NCBI GenBank assembly: GCA_944349915.1
Contig: CALVNU010000002.1
Location: forward strand, 1 to 29,539
DNA: 29,539 nucleotides
Reading direction: 5' to 3'
Source of the DNA: an uncultured Clostridia bacterium
GTDB lineage: Bacteria; Bacillota; Clostridia; Christensenellales; UBA1242
Shown: piece after piece, positions 8,022-15,166 of the stretch
How the letters are laid out: each line of letters begins with the position of its first letter
Numbering within the stretch: position 1 is the first letter of the stretch
Made by a program: the position numbers and the translations under genes
The notes under the pieces: generated by a model
What the model was told of the DNA's origin: nothing
The model's input: only the letters and a program-made list of their open reading frames with translations
Database searches by the model: none

Positions 8022-8423
8022 TCAAGATAAATATAAGGTGGTGCATAACGATACAATTGTTACTACCAGAAAAATAAATATTACGCTTATCAAAGCAACA
8101 ATAGCAATTGTGCGATAGATTTTGTTCTTATATAAACATACTGAAAGAAATGCAAGAATACAACCCGATGGTATAAAAAAGAATATTGATAATAATCTTG
8201 AAATTTGCATTAAAATCACAGATTGAGTCAAAAAAGCATAAAGTATAAGAAAAATTTCTCCTGCAAAAATGAAGAGACAAGCAATTATGCTCAACACACC
8301 ATTTTCGGTTTTCTCATCAGCTTTTTCTTCAGTAGCTGGTTTGTAAAAATCGTTTTGAGCTCCACAATTTGCACAAACTTGTTCATTTTCCTTTAATTCT
8401 GCTCCACATTTTTCACAAAACAT
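8022..8423 (-). CDS. zinc-ribbon membrane protein (second gene)
   Basis: The 133-residue protein begins with a compact zinc ribbon, Cys at 3, 6, 17 and 20 (two CxxC pairs 10 residues apart), then a charged linker to about residue 40 and three to four hydrophobic segments filling the rest. Such proteins are common hypothetical membrane proteins of Gram-positive bacteria with the ribbon in the cytosol; function is not known. Its AGGAGG lies within the last codons of the upstream zinc-ribbon gene, 3 bases away, so the pair is co-translated. The two proteins share the first 20 residues' pattern but differ in the membrane part. Leftward transcription probably ends at the bidirectional terminator at 7853-7879. 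Confidence 0.8.
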   Translation of the reverse strand: MFCEKCGAELKENEQVCANCGAQNDFYKPATEEKADEKTENGVLSIIACLFIFAGEIFLILYAFLTQSVILMQISRLLSIFFFIPSGCILAFLSVCLYKNKIYRTIAIVALISVIFIFLVVTIVSLCTTLYLS

Positions 8424-8426
8424 CTT

Positions 8427-8756
8427 TTATCCTCCTAAATCTGAATCTGTCAGTGTCAACATCAAAATCCCAGCAATGGTATTGCAACATATCAGGCAAG
8501 CCACAGCTATACCCGTAAGCTCGTTTGCTTTCTTAGCTTTTTTTATCGCCTCTAAAACAAAGGCGCCAACAATTGTTGGAATAAATAAGGCAAAAATTCC
8601 AAGAACCATGCTTAAAATGGTCAAAATATTTATTGCTGTTATCTTACCGCTTGATGAGCTTCTAGCAGGAGCTTCAGAATTTGTCTTGTTGTATCCACAG
8701 TTGGGGCAAAACTTGGCTTCTTCAGGAAGCTCTTTCCCACAATTTCTGCAAAACAT
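8427..8756 (-). CDS. zinc-ribbon membrane protein (first gene)
   Basis: The 109-residue protein has Cys at 3, 6, 17 and 20 (FCRNCG and FCPNCG), a Ser-rich linker, and two hydrophobic segments (about 37-65 and 78-103) separated by a Lys-rich turn. I chose the internal ATG at 8756 because AAAGGAGG lies 7 bases upstream and the zinc ribbon starts right there; a longer reading to 8858 would run through its own promoter. It is first in a two-gene leftward operon driven by a promoter whose spacer is a perfect palindrome, opposite the Xre gene. Function unknown; local control by Xre is an inference from the operators. Confidence 0.8.
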   Translation of the reverse strand: MFCRNCGKELPEEAKFCPNCGYNKTNSEAPARSSSSGKITAINILTILSMVLGIFALFIPTIVGAFVLEAIKKAKKANELTGIAVACLICCNTIAGILMLTLTDSDLGG

Positions 8757-8777
8757 GAATAATCCTCCTTTATCTTT

Positions 8778-8806
8778 ATTATATACGAAAATTTTTCGTA
8801 AGTCAA
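8778..8806 (-). promoter_or_regulatory. promoter of the zinc-ribbon operon
   Basis: On the minus strand TTGACT (8806-8801), exactly 17 bases, and consensus TATAAT (8783-8778). The predicted start is about 15 bases before the ATG at 8756, with AGGAGG between. Confidence 0.85.
8784..8800. promoter_or_regulatory. operator 1, perfect 17-bp palindrome
   Basis: TACGAAAATTTTTCGTA is an exact inverted repeat (8-1-8) and fills precisely the spacer between -35 and -10 of the zinc-ribbon promoter. Bound repressor would exclude RNA polymerase. The adjacent Xre protein is the obvious candidate. Confidence 0.75.
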
Positions 8807-8812
8807 CAAAAT

Positions 8813-8829
8813 AACGAAATTTCTTCGTA
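8813..8829. promoter_or_regulatory. operator 2, second copy of the palindrome
   Basis: AACGAAATTTCTTCGTA matches operator 1 at 14 of 17 positions, keeping the ACGAA and TTCGTA half sites. Its centre is 29 bp from that of operator 1, about three helix turns. It overlaps the first two bases of the -10 hexamer of the Xre gene, which suggests autoregulation. Confidence 0.7.
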
Positions 8830-8833
8830 TAAT
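8828..8833 (+). promoter_or_regulatory. -10 element of the Xre gene, leaderless layout
   Basis: Consensus TATAAT ends 6 bases before the GTG start codon at 8840, which places the expected transcription start on or beside the G of GTG. There is no Shine-Dalgarno. No good -35 is seen, in line with a weak promoter. Confidence 0.6.
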
Positions 8834-8839
8834 AATATT

Positions 8840-9040
8840 GTGGAAATTGGGCAGACAATAAGAGAACTTCGCAAAGAAAGGGGACTATCGCAGGAAGAGC
8901 TTGCGAAACTTTTGTTTTTAAGCCAAGACACGATATCTCTCTGGGAGAGGGGAAAGAGTTTGCCTGATGTTGTGGCAGTCATAAAACTGACAAAGATTTT
9001 TAATGTAACCAGCGACTACATTTTAGGCATTGAAAAATAA
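8840..9040 (+). CDS. Xre-family helix-turn-helix regulator
   Basis: This 66-residue protein is almost entirely one Xre/Cro-type helix-turn-helix domain: I-G-Q-T-I-R-E-L-R at the start, then GLSQEELAKLL (15-25), SQDTISLWERGKSLPD (28-43) as the recognition helix region, and the closing F-N-V-T-S-D-Y-I-L-G. It should bind DNA as a dimer and most likely represses from the two ACGAA/TTCGT palindromes at 8784-8829. The GTG start is fixed by the conserved first helix. It faces the zinc-ribbon operon. The frame stays open for some distance beyond its stop, but the domain is complete. Confidence 0.88.
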   Translation: MEIGQTIRELRKERGLSQEELAKLLFLSQDTISLWERGKSLPDVVAVIKLTKIFNVTSDYILGIEK

Positions 9041-9109
9041 AACAAACCACTTTTTTGGGTTCAGACTATTAAGAGTAGCAGTTTTTTTATAAATTTAGTA
9101 TTAGCATTC

Positions 9110-9538
9110 ATGTTTACTCTTTCTAAAAATGAGCAAGATGAAATTATAGAAAAATTAACGAATTATAAGTTGTTTATACAGTTGTTGCCAGAACTAACAA
9201 AAATGCATCAGGTCAGTATGGTACGTCAGAGCCAAATTTCTAAAAGAAATATTTGTTTTTTTTGAAATGAATTAAAAATTTTAAAGCAAAGTTATGAAAA
9301 GTTTTTAGTTGAAAAACAAAAGGAACAGGATAAATATTTAGAGCTTTAATTAAAAATACAAATTGAATATAAATTAAATTTATTTTTAAATACAAAAGAC
9401 AAAACTCCACAAAAGAGAAAATTGATTTTGAAAATATATTAACTTTTTAAGATGATTAGGATATAAAAAATAGTTTAATAAAAAGTTATAGCAAGCGAAA
9501 CTCTAAAAAGAGCAACAAAAGCTCTTGGATTGAATTAA
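9110..9538 (+). pseudogene. possible decayed gene
   Basis: From an ATG at 9110 a frame reads 51 codons (FTLSKNEQDEII at the start), then stops at TGA 9263. The same frame continues with 27 codons of coiled-coil-like composition to TAA 9347, 30 codons to TAA 9440, and after several more stops a last helical stretch K-V-I-A-S-E-T-L-K-R-A-T-K-A-L-G-L-N to TAA 9536. This looks like a gene broken by point nonsense mutations without frameshifts. It is in the same frame as the Xre gene, so it could also be an eroded extension of it. No family is recognised and AT-rich chance is a real alternative. The remaining bases 9041-9109 and 9539-9589 show nothing. Confidence 0.35.
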
Positions 9539-9589
9539 GTTAAATCATAATGATTTCATAATACCAAATCAATTTTTATAAAAAAATAA

Positions 9590-9633
9590 AAAACGAACTT
9601 TGAGTCGAGATGTTCTCTTTCAAGGTTCGTTTT
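9590..9633 (-). terminator. terminator of the tRNA-Leu transcript
   Basis: A 14-bp stem (9590-9603 with 9620-9633, core ACGAAC/GTTCGT, one imperfect pair) begins 9 bases after the CCA of tRNA-Leu on the minus strand. It ends in TTTT followed by a T-rich tail. The loop contains a further GAGA/TCTC pairing. Read rightward it could also end transcription from the decayed gene. Confidence 0.8.
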
Positions 9634-9642
9634 ATTCTTGTT

Positions 9643-9724
9643 TGGTGCGGATAACAGGAGTTGAACCTGCACCCTTTCGGACTGGAACCTAAATCCAGCG
9701 CGTCTGCCATTCCGCCATATCCGC
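9643..9724 (-). tRNA. tRNA-Leu(TAG)
   Basis: On the minus strand: acceptor arms GCGGATA/TATCCGC, anticodon stem CTGGA/TCCAG with loop TTTAGGT (TAG; plus-strand 9689-9691), a short variable stem, T loop TTCAACT, discriminator A and encoded CCA (9645-9643). It has its own promoter and terminator and is separate from the tRNA operon at 7318-7852. Confidence 0.95.
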
Positions 9725-9891
9725 ATAATTAAAATTAAATTTTGTTTAGAGATTAAGGCAGTGCAATGGAAATTTTATTGTCATAAAATTTTAAAATTCT
9801 TGGGAATTTCTTTGTGCTTTCGCACAACATTGCAGCTTGGACTAACATCGGTTTCGCTCAAATGTCGCTTGTGCGTCGCTTGGTTCAACCT
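9725..9891 (-). ncRNA. structured leader RNA upstream of tRNA-Leu
   Basis: A promoter at 9897-9925 would start a minus-strand transcript near 9890, which runs about 165 bases before tRNA-Leu. Within it 9834-9762 folds as a four-way junction. The closing stem is TGCAATG/CATTGCA, and inside are three perfect hairpins: TTGTGC-GAAA-GCACAA (GNRA loop), AAATTC-CCAA-GAATTT and AAATTTTAT-GACA-ATAAAATTT. Upstream, CGCACAA at 9875-9869 can pair with TTGTGCG at 9827-9821 and would disrupt the GAAA hairpin, so two exclusive folds are possible. It is not a tRNA, since all loops have four bases. It may be a discarded 5' leader, an independent small RNA or a repeat element. It also contains a 35-codon frame starting TTG right after GGAGG, which I do not believe. 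Confidence 0.45.
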
Positions 9892-9896
9892 CCGTT

Positions 9897-9925
9897 AGTA
9901 TAGCACAAAGTATAAAATAAATCAA
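9897..9925 (-). promoter_or_regulatory. promoter of the leader/tRNA-Leu transcript
   Basis: Minus strand: TTGATT (9925-9920), 17 bases, TATACT (9902-9897) preceded by TGC, an extended -10. It points toward tRNA-Leu and no other gene lies between. Confidence 0.7.
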
Positions 9926-9940
9926 GTTTTCATGCAAAAT

Positions 9941-9970
9941 TTAACTCAAAAGATGATTTTCGTTTATAAT
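9941..9970 (+). promoter_or_regulatory. possible promoter of the large surface-type gene
   Basis: TTAACT (9941-9946), 18 bases, and consensus TATAAT (9965-9970), 30 bases before the ATG at 10001. The -35 is only a partial match. Confidence 0.5.
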
Positions 9971-9975
9971 TTTAT

Positions 9976-9993
9976 CAAATTTAAAAAAATTTG
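9976..9993. repeat. palindrome at the predicted mRNA start
   Basis: CAAATTT and AAATTTG flank AAAA, an exact 7-4-7 inverted repeat beginning at the expected transcription start of the large gene. It could form a 5' stem-loop stabilising the mRNA or be an operator. No Shine-Dalgarno lies between it and the ATG. Confidence 0.4.
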
Positions 9994-10000
9994 TTAAAAC

Positions 10001-13000
10001 ATGATTATAGCTGGCGGAGTTGTGCGCAATCTCCGCCTCACCGAGGCAAATGTGACAGGAACCGTATCCAATACACCAGAAGCGTTTGGGCTGTTGGCTA
10101 ATACAATGACAGGTAGCTCTGTTGTTTCAAATATAACTCTAGAAGGAGAGATAGGTGTTACATCAAGCACCGCTGGTCTAGATTTGGGTGGCCTTATAGG
10201 AAGAGTTAATGGTGGCAATATCAACACCGTAACAAGTTTATTGAAGATAACTTATACTAATAATAACAGCGCCGCTTCGTTTGGTGGTATAGTCGGACAT
10301 ATTGAAGGTGATACTATTAATAGTGTAGATTCTTCAGAGGTAACGATTGCATATTGTTCAAATTATGGGCCGATAACTGGACAACAAAAAGCTAGAGCGG
10401 CTGGAGGAATAGTTGGCTCGACCGATCCAAACAGAGAAAACGCAGCAGTAAAAATAGATTATTGCTATAACGGTGGCTCAGTGCTTGCAGGGTATACAGG
10501 AACTAATGACGATGGTGCAACTTATTATGCAGGCGGAATAATAGGGCTTATAAATTGTGGTGGATCTCCAACTTCTAATACAACAGTTTCAAATTGTTAT
10601 AATGCAGGAGTGATCAAGGCAGGCAACAAATCACATACGACAATGGCATATGCGGCAGGAATCGCGGCAGATTCTGATGCAGAAGCAACAACTACTACAG
10701 GGAATGGAGCATATATTACAAATTGTTATAATGAGGGGTCGATCGAGGCCCTCGGCCTAGACCCTACAACATCAATAGAAAGAGTGAATATGGGCACAGC
10801 AGATACGCCTATGTATAAAGTTCAAGTTAAACAGACAAGTGCACAAAATGTTTCAGCATACCTTATTGCGAATATTGATGTAACAAATTGTAGTTCTGCA
10901 GGGATAAAATCAACAGGCTCTGGTGAAAACATAACAGAGACTGTAGATACCAATTATCTCAAGCGTAACGGCGCGGCTTTAGCACAAGGCGCAGAGTATT
11001 ATAGCGTTGACTTTAAGAGCAAGATTGATGATTATACAAACTTTTTTCTTAAAGATGAACATACTTTCTATTATTACACAAATACAAGCACTTCAGGAAT
11101 AGGGTTTGATAGGACAAGTGAGGATTGGAAAGGCCTTATAATTTATGATACAGACTCGACGCATCTACATGAAAATTATTTCAATTTTACTTTTCAATTA
11201 AACAAAAAGTATCATGATGAAGAAGTTGAAGCAACGGCTGGTGAAGGGCAAGAAACAGAAAAGCAGGAAGCAAGTTTTATAACTTTGCAATATGGAACGA
11301 ACAATATTCCAGTTGCATTTGCAGAATATCAAGAAATTAAGGTAGACATGTCTTATATGTCTTGTAACGAAGGCAATAGCGGACACGCAGGAGGGCTTAA
11401 TCGATTTATGGCATGGTCACTAATAATTTATGATTTGTTCTCATATCCAAATGATGGTGGCTCATATAACACTCAAGTTAACAAGACTATCTATCAAAGT
11501 GGAGCATTAATTGCCTCTACAAATACAGTATCCCCAGATCGACCAGCACTTCCTACCAAATCCGATTTTGTTTCTGGGGGAACAAGTTATAGTAATGATA
11601 ATAATGTTGTGACAATTGGCGGAACTGATTACATAATGCTAGATGGCTATAACCAAACGGTTTTTGTGAAAAATACTAATATGGGCACATTTACAGTATC
11701 ATTGACAGGCTCTGGATTTGACACCGCAAAAAGCAATTATAGAATCTCTGACATATCGTTATTAAATGAGAGTGATGAATCTATATTATCAAGTTATTAT
11801 ATATCAAATGTTGAGAAAACAAACAGTGGGGTTGATGTTACAATTCAAGTTTATGCAACAGAAACACTTAATGGGGCAGCTGCCTCTGCAACTGTGGAAT
11901 ATAGCAAAACACAACAACTTTCAATAAACGCAGACAGTGCTTTTGTCTATACCGATGAAAATTCTTTTGCCATTGATTTAAATAAAGTAAGCATCACCGA
12001 CAACAATGGCACCCCATATACAAGGCAACTTCTTGAGCAAGCAATAATTAAAGGAGGCTCTTTAACGGTTGGGACAGGCGAAAATGCACAGACCTATGAT
12101 AATGTGGTTGTATTGAAAGACAAAGACCTAGATAATAATAATGATTATTACTTTGTTTATAACTCGACTAGCGGAATGTTGACTTATTATTTCAATGCAA
12201 CTTATGATACTGGTTCTAAAGTTAATAAGGTTGCTACAGGAACTAAACCAATCACTTTTGTTGAAGCATTTCCAACAAGTTTTACTGTTACAAGGGCAAC
12301 TTCTGAAAGCGTTGACACAACCTTTGGTGCAACAACAACATCACATACAGCAGACGCAACAACAACCACCGAGCATACTATAAATTCAGGAACAGATACA
12401 GATATTGATGTGAAGAGTGGCAAGTTGCAAGTAGGAGAGGCTAACAGCGAGAATGTTCGCCTTTTGACATTGAATGGTGAAACGGTGGGCTCTATAACAG
12501 GCGCAGACGCTGATACATCATTTACATTAACGCTAAACAGTAATGTGGAAAGGTTTATTGTGCGAGGACATTGGGGAACTCATAATTTCTCAATATACAA
12601 AACAAAAAATGAAGAAGGAGAGAGGGGAGTTGAGTCAGAAAATGGAACGACCTATATAGACGACATTACAGACCTAGTACTTGATGAAGGTGGAACAACA
12701 TGTACAGTTACATTGAATGCAGAAGAGAATAGATCTAAAAACTTGGGCGTATATTTAACATATGTTGATTGGTATGCCGTACTTTCAGATTGTTCAGATG
12801 GTGGTACGATAATTAGTAAAGACGCATCAACATTAATTTATACTCCAGCAAGTGGTTTGTATACAGAAACATTAACAGATACAAAGGACTGGGGAACAAT
12901 TGAAAAGACATATCAAGCGGTGGAGACGGAGATTGATTTAGATATTTCAGGACAAACATCTTCGTACAGCTGTACTGATAATTTGCTTTTTGGAAGGTTG

Positions 13001-15049
13001 GCTCAGGATGAAAACGGACAACATGTTACAAAATATGTTACTTTTGATTTATCCTACGAACTGACAAATGTAAAAATAACTAACACTTCTGGAAGCCCGC
13101 TGGTGATAAATGATGCGGGAAAGATGTTGACATTGCAACACACTGCACAGCACGAAATTGCTTCTTCAGGTGATGCTGTTGAATTTAGTACATATGCAGT
13201 TAACGATTCGTCAACAACTTTTGACAATAGTGATACCATTTCAATAACATATGGTGAGAATTATGAAAATGAGGAATGGACAGGAGATTTCTATCAATTA
13301 GACTTGGTATTTGCAAACAACACAATTGACTGGACAAATTCTTCATTAACCTGGTATAAATATGCACCAGATGATGAAAATTCTGAGGATGGCTTTATAG
13401 AACATGATGCTCAAGAGATAACCGATGAAATTAAAAATGCAATCACAACAGCAAGTTATAATGGCTTGAATTACATTTTCATAAACAGCGACACATTCCC
13501 AAATATGCAAGCAGACAAGACAATGTCCAATGTGACAACTTTAAACTTAGGCTTAACATACAGTGATGGTACAGTAACATTTGATGCGTTTACTATAACG
13601 AGCGAGAGCAATACAACTGGCAGTAGAGATACAACTAATGTTAATGATAATGTTTATTCAACTTTAGGTACCGCATTTAGCACGCCGTTCCAAAATGCAA
13701 CCGAGGTTGAAATCTCATCATTTACTGATTCGGCAACAGCTAGTGGAAGTGCATCTTTGAGTTCGGAAACAGTCACAGTACCAGATGCATTAATAATTTT
13801 AACAGATGATGCGTTTGTTAGAGATTACATTAGCACTCCTAGCATTAACGCAAATGGGCATGCTCTTATTGTGGCTCATGATGACACCCAAGCAGAAGGC
13901 GAAGAGGAGGAAACAGAAAGAGCGTTATTTGAAAGTCTTACAAATGTTTCCAATGCCTATATTGCTGGGAATACAAGAGTGGGGTTAGTAGCATCAACGG
14001 ATGATACAGGAGACAATACAGCATCAACGGATAATACAGGAGGTAATGAAGAACCAACATTAAAAAATATCAAACTTTTTGGCTCTGTGATAAAGGCCGG
14101 CGTAGCCAGTGGAGAAGATTTCCTTGGAATTAGCGGGACCGGTTTAATCAACTATATGGCAATTGTTAATGATGGTAGCGAAAGCAACAAAGGGATCACT
14201 ATAAGCAATTCTCAAACCTTAAAAGGCCTTATTGTTGCCGCGAACGGAATAACAAATGTTGAAGGCGGAAGCATTGATATTAGCAGTGCCACTGCAAGTG
14301 GAGTTATTTTGAAGGCAGGTGATGGCGCGAATGGGACTTATGGAAGATTTAGGGAATATATAAAAAATAATGATGGGTCAATTACATATCATTATAATTA
14401 TGTATATTATTTTTTAGGAATACCTTGGGATGTATTCTTATATAAACTTGTTGAGCCAACAGCCCCAACAGCGGCTGGTGGTACAATCACGAGTGGAGAA
14501 AATGCAGAAGTGGAGTCAGTTCTTTCATATTCTGGAGCCGCAGCCGGCATTGTTTCTGCCTACAATGCAGAAGGAGGTTATGGAAACAGGGAAGGTACTT
14601 TTAATACAATAAAAAAATATGGCCCGGGTTATGACGATGGGTGGGAGACAAATCAAACTGGTAACAACAATCAAGGAAGCGAGATAGAACATATAAATCT
14701 TGAATTTCGAATCGCACATGGCGTAAGTGGCCAAATGGTAAATACGGCAGTAAGTCAAAACTGCAAAGAAAATAGCACATGGTATATCGTAGCAGGACAG
14801 CATGCAGAAGATTATACAGCGGGTATCATAGCAGGAAGTAACATTTGGTTAGGTATGGGCAGAGGAGATTTATTTGATATGGGTTATCATAATTTATGGT
14901 GGTTTAAATACTTGTTTGTTAATATTATGTATAAAGAAGGCGGTAATGAAACAGATACTGTAACTGGCGTCGCTGGTGATGAGCAGATCTATCTTGCACC
15001 AACAGCGGCGGCTAAAGGTTCCTGGGCATCTCCTACCTCTGCAAGTTAA
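10001..15049 (+). CDS. large GLUG-repeat surface-type protein, no export signal
   Basis: The 1682-residue protein starts directly inside repeats of the GLUG / right-handed beta-helix kind. Units with G-G-I-V-G or G-G-I-I-G alternate with C-Y-N-x-G-x-I type turns (YCSNYGPI 118-125, YCYNGGSV 154-161, NCYNAGVI 198-205, NCYNEGSI 241-248). The remainder is Thr/Ser/Asn/Asp-rich, low in Lys, with many short beta-like stretches and a small tandem repeat near residues 1331-1350, as in secreted adhesins. Yet there is no signal peptide, no transmembrane segment, no LPXTG, no SLH and no Shine-Dalgarno before the ATG; in-frame TAA lies 6 bases upstream. The N-terminus is probably missing, so this may be a truncated, silent or recombination-donor copy. 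Codon use is richer in ACA, GGA and GCA than in neighbours. No terminator is seen after it. Confidence 0.7.
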   Translation: MIIAGGVVRNLRLTEANVTGTVSNTPEAFGLLANTMTGSSVVSNITLEGEIGVTSSTAGLDLGGLIGRVNGGNINTVTSLLKITYTNNNSAASFGGIVGHIEGDTINSVDSSEVTIAYCSNYGPITGQQKARAAGGIVGSTDPNRENAAVKIDYCYNGGSVLAGYTGTNDDGATYYAGGIIGLINCGGSPTSNTTVSNCYNAGVIKAGNKSHTTMAYAAGIAADSDAEATTTTGNGAYITNCYNEGSIEALGLDPTTSIERVNMGTADTPMYKVQVKQTSAQNVSAYLIANIDVTNCSSAGIKSTGSGENITETVDTNYLKRNGAALAQGAEYYSVDFKSKIDDYTNFFLKDEHTFYYYTNTSTSGIGFDRTSEDWKGLIIYDTDSTHLHENYFNFTFQLNKKYHDEEVEATAGEGQETEKQEASFITLQYGTNNIPVAFAEYQEIKVDMSYMSCNEGNSGHAGGLNRFMAWSLIIYDLFSYPNDGGSYNTQVNKTIYQSGALIASTNTVSPDRPALPTKSDFVSGGTSYSNDNNVVTIGGTDYIMLDGYNQTVFVKNTNMGTFTVSLTGSGFDTAKSNYRISDISLLNESDESILSSYYISNVEKTNSGVDVTIQVYATETLNGAAASATVEYSKTQQLSINADSAFVYTDENSFAIDLNKVSITDNNGTPYTRQLLEQAIIKGGSLTVGTGENAQTYDNVVVLKDKDLDNNNDYYFVYNSTSGMLTYYFNATYDTGSKVNKVATGTKPITFVEAFPTSFTVTRATSESVDTTFGATTTSHTADATTTTEHTINSGTDTDIDVKSGKLQVGEANSENVRLLTLNGETVGSITGADADTSFTLTLNSNVERFIVRGHWGTHNFSIYKTKNEEGERGVESENGTTYIDDITDLVLDEGGTTCTVTLNAEENRSKNLGVYLTYVDWYAVLSDCSDGGTIISKDASTLIYTPASGLYTETLTDTKDWGTIEKTYQAVETEIDLDISGQTSSYSCTDNLLFGRLAQDENGQHVTKYVTFDLSYELTNVKITNTSGSPLVINDAGKMLTLQHTAQHEIASSGDAVEFSTYAVNDSSTTFDNSDTISITYGENYENEEWTGDFYQLDLVFANNTIDWTNSSLTWYKYAPDDENSEDGFIEHDAQEITDEIKNAITTASYNGLNYIFINSDTFPNMQADKTMSNVTTLNLGLTYSDGTVTFDAFTITSESNTTGSRDTTNVNDNVYSTLGTAFSTPFQNATEVEISSFTDSATASGSASLSSETVTVPDALIILTDDAFVRDYISTPSINANGHALIVAHDDTQAEGEEEETERALFESLTNVSNAYIAGNTRVGLVASTDDTGDNTASTDNTGGNEEPTLKNIKLFGSVIKAGVASGEDFLGISGTGLINYMAIVNDGSESNKGITISNSQTLKGLIVAANGITNVEGGSIDISSATASGVILKAGDGANGTYGRFREYIKNNDGSITYHYNYVYYFLGIPWDVFLYKLVEPTAPTAAGGTITSGENAEVESVLSYSGAAAGIVSAYNAEGGYGNREGTFNTIKKYGPGYDDGWETNQTGNNNQGSEIEHINLEFRIAHGVSGQMVNTAVSQNCKENSTWYIVAGQHAEDYTAGIIAGSNIWLGMGRGDLFDMGYHNLWWFKYLFVNIMYKEGGNETDTVTGVAGDEQIYLAPTAAAKGSWASPTSAS
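13991..14050 (+). repeat. 30-bp tandem duplication inside the large gene
   Basis: Two adjacent 30-base units, the first 20 bases of each differing at one position and the last 10 more diverged. Both keep frame and encode A-S-T-D-(D/N)-T-G followed by Asn-rich residues. A typical slippage product in a surface protein linker. Confidence 0.75.
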
Positions 15050-15115
15050 ACAGGTGAAAAATAGTTTGCATATTCCAAAAAAACCAAAAAAAATTTGTAA
15101 ATTGGGCGTTTTTGC

Positions 15116-15144
15116 TTGGATTTTATGTTGGTTTATGCTAAAAT
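15116..15144 (+). promoter_or_regulatory. radC promoter
   Basis: TTGGAT (15116-15121), 17 bases, TAAAAT (15139-15144) with a TGC extended -10. The predicted start is about 16 bases before the radC ATG. The stretch 15050-15115 holds no other signal that I can see. Confidence 0.75.
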
Positions 15145-15166
15145 ATTCCAAAATGTGAGGAGTTAT

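Noticed and set aside
8476..8814. 112-codon plus-strand frame opposite the first zinc-ribbon gene
   Set aside because: Antisense of a gene with clear Cys motifs, promoter and Shine-Dalgarno; it has no ribosome site of its own.
9263..9265. TGA read as Trp in the stretch 9110-9538
   Set aside because: The same frame has several TAA codons, and whiA and other genes here overlap or end at TGA as normal stops.
9590..9633. CGAAC/GTTCG as a LexA-type box
   Set aside because: The half sites are about 27 bases apart and form the stem of a terminator.
9783..9888. 35-codon minus-strand frame starting TTG right after GGAGG in the tRNA-Leu leader
   Set aside because: The ribosome site touches the start codon, the predicted transcript begins inside it, and the region is better explained by RNA structure.
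14976..15158. 60-codon frame bridging the end of the giant gene and radC
   Set aside because: It overlaps the end of the giant gene in another frame and contains the radC promoter; no ribosome site or recognisable motif.
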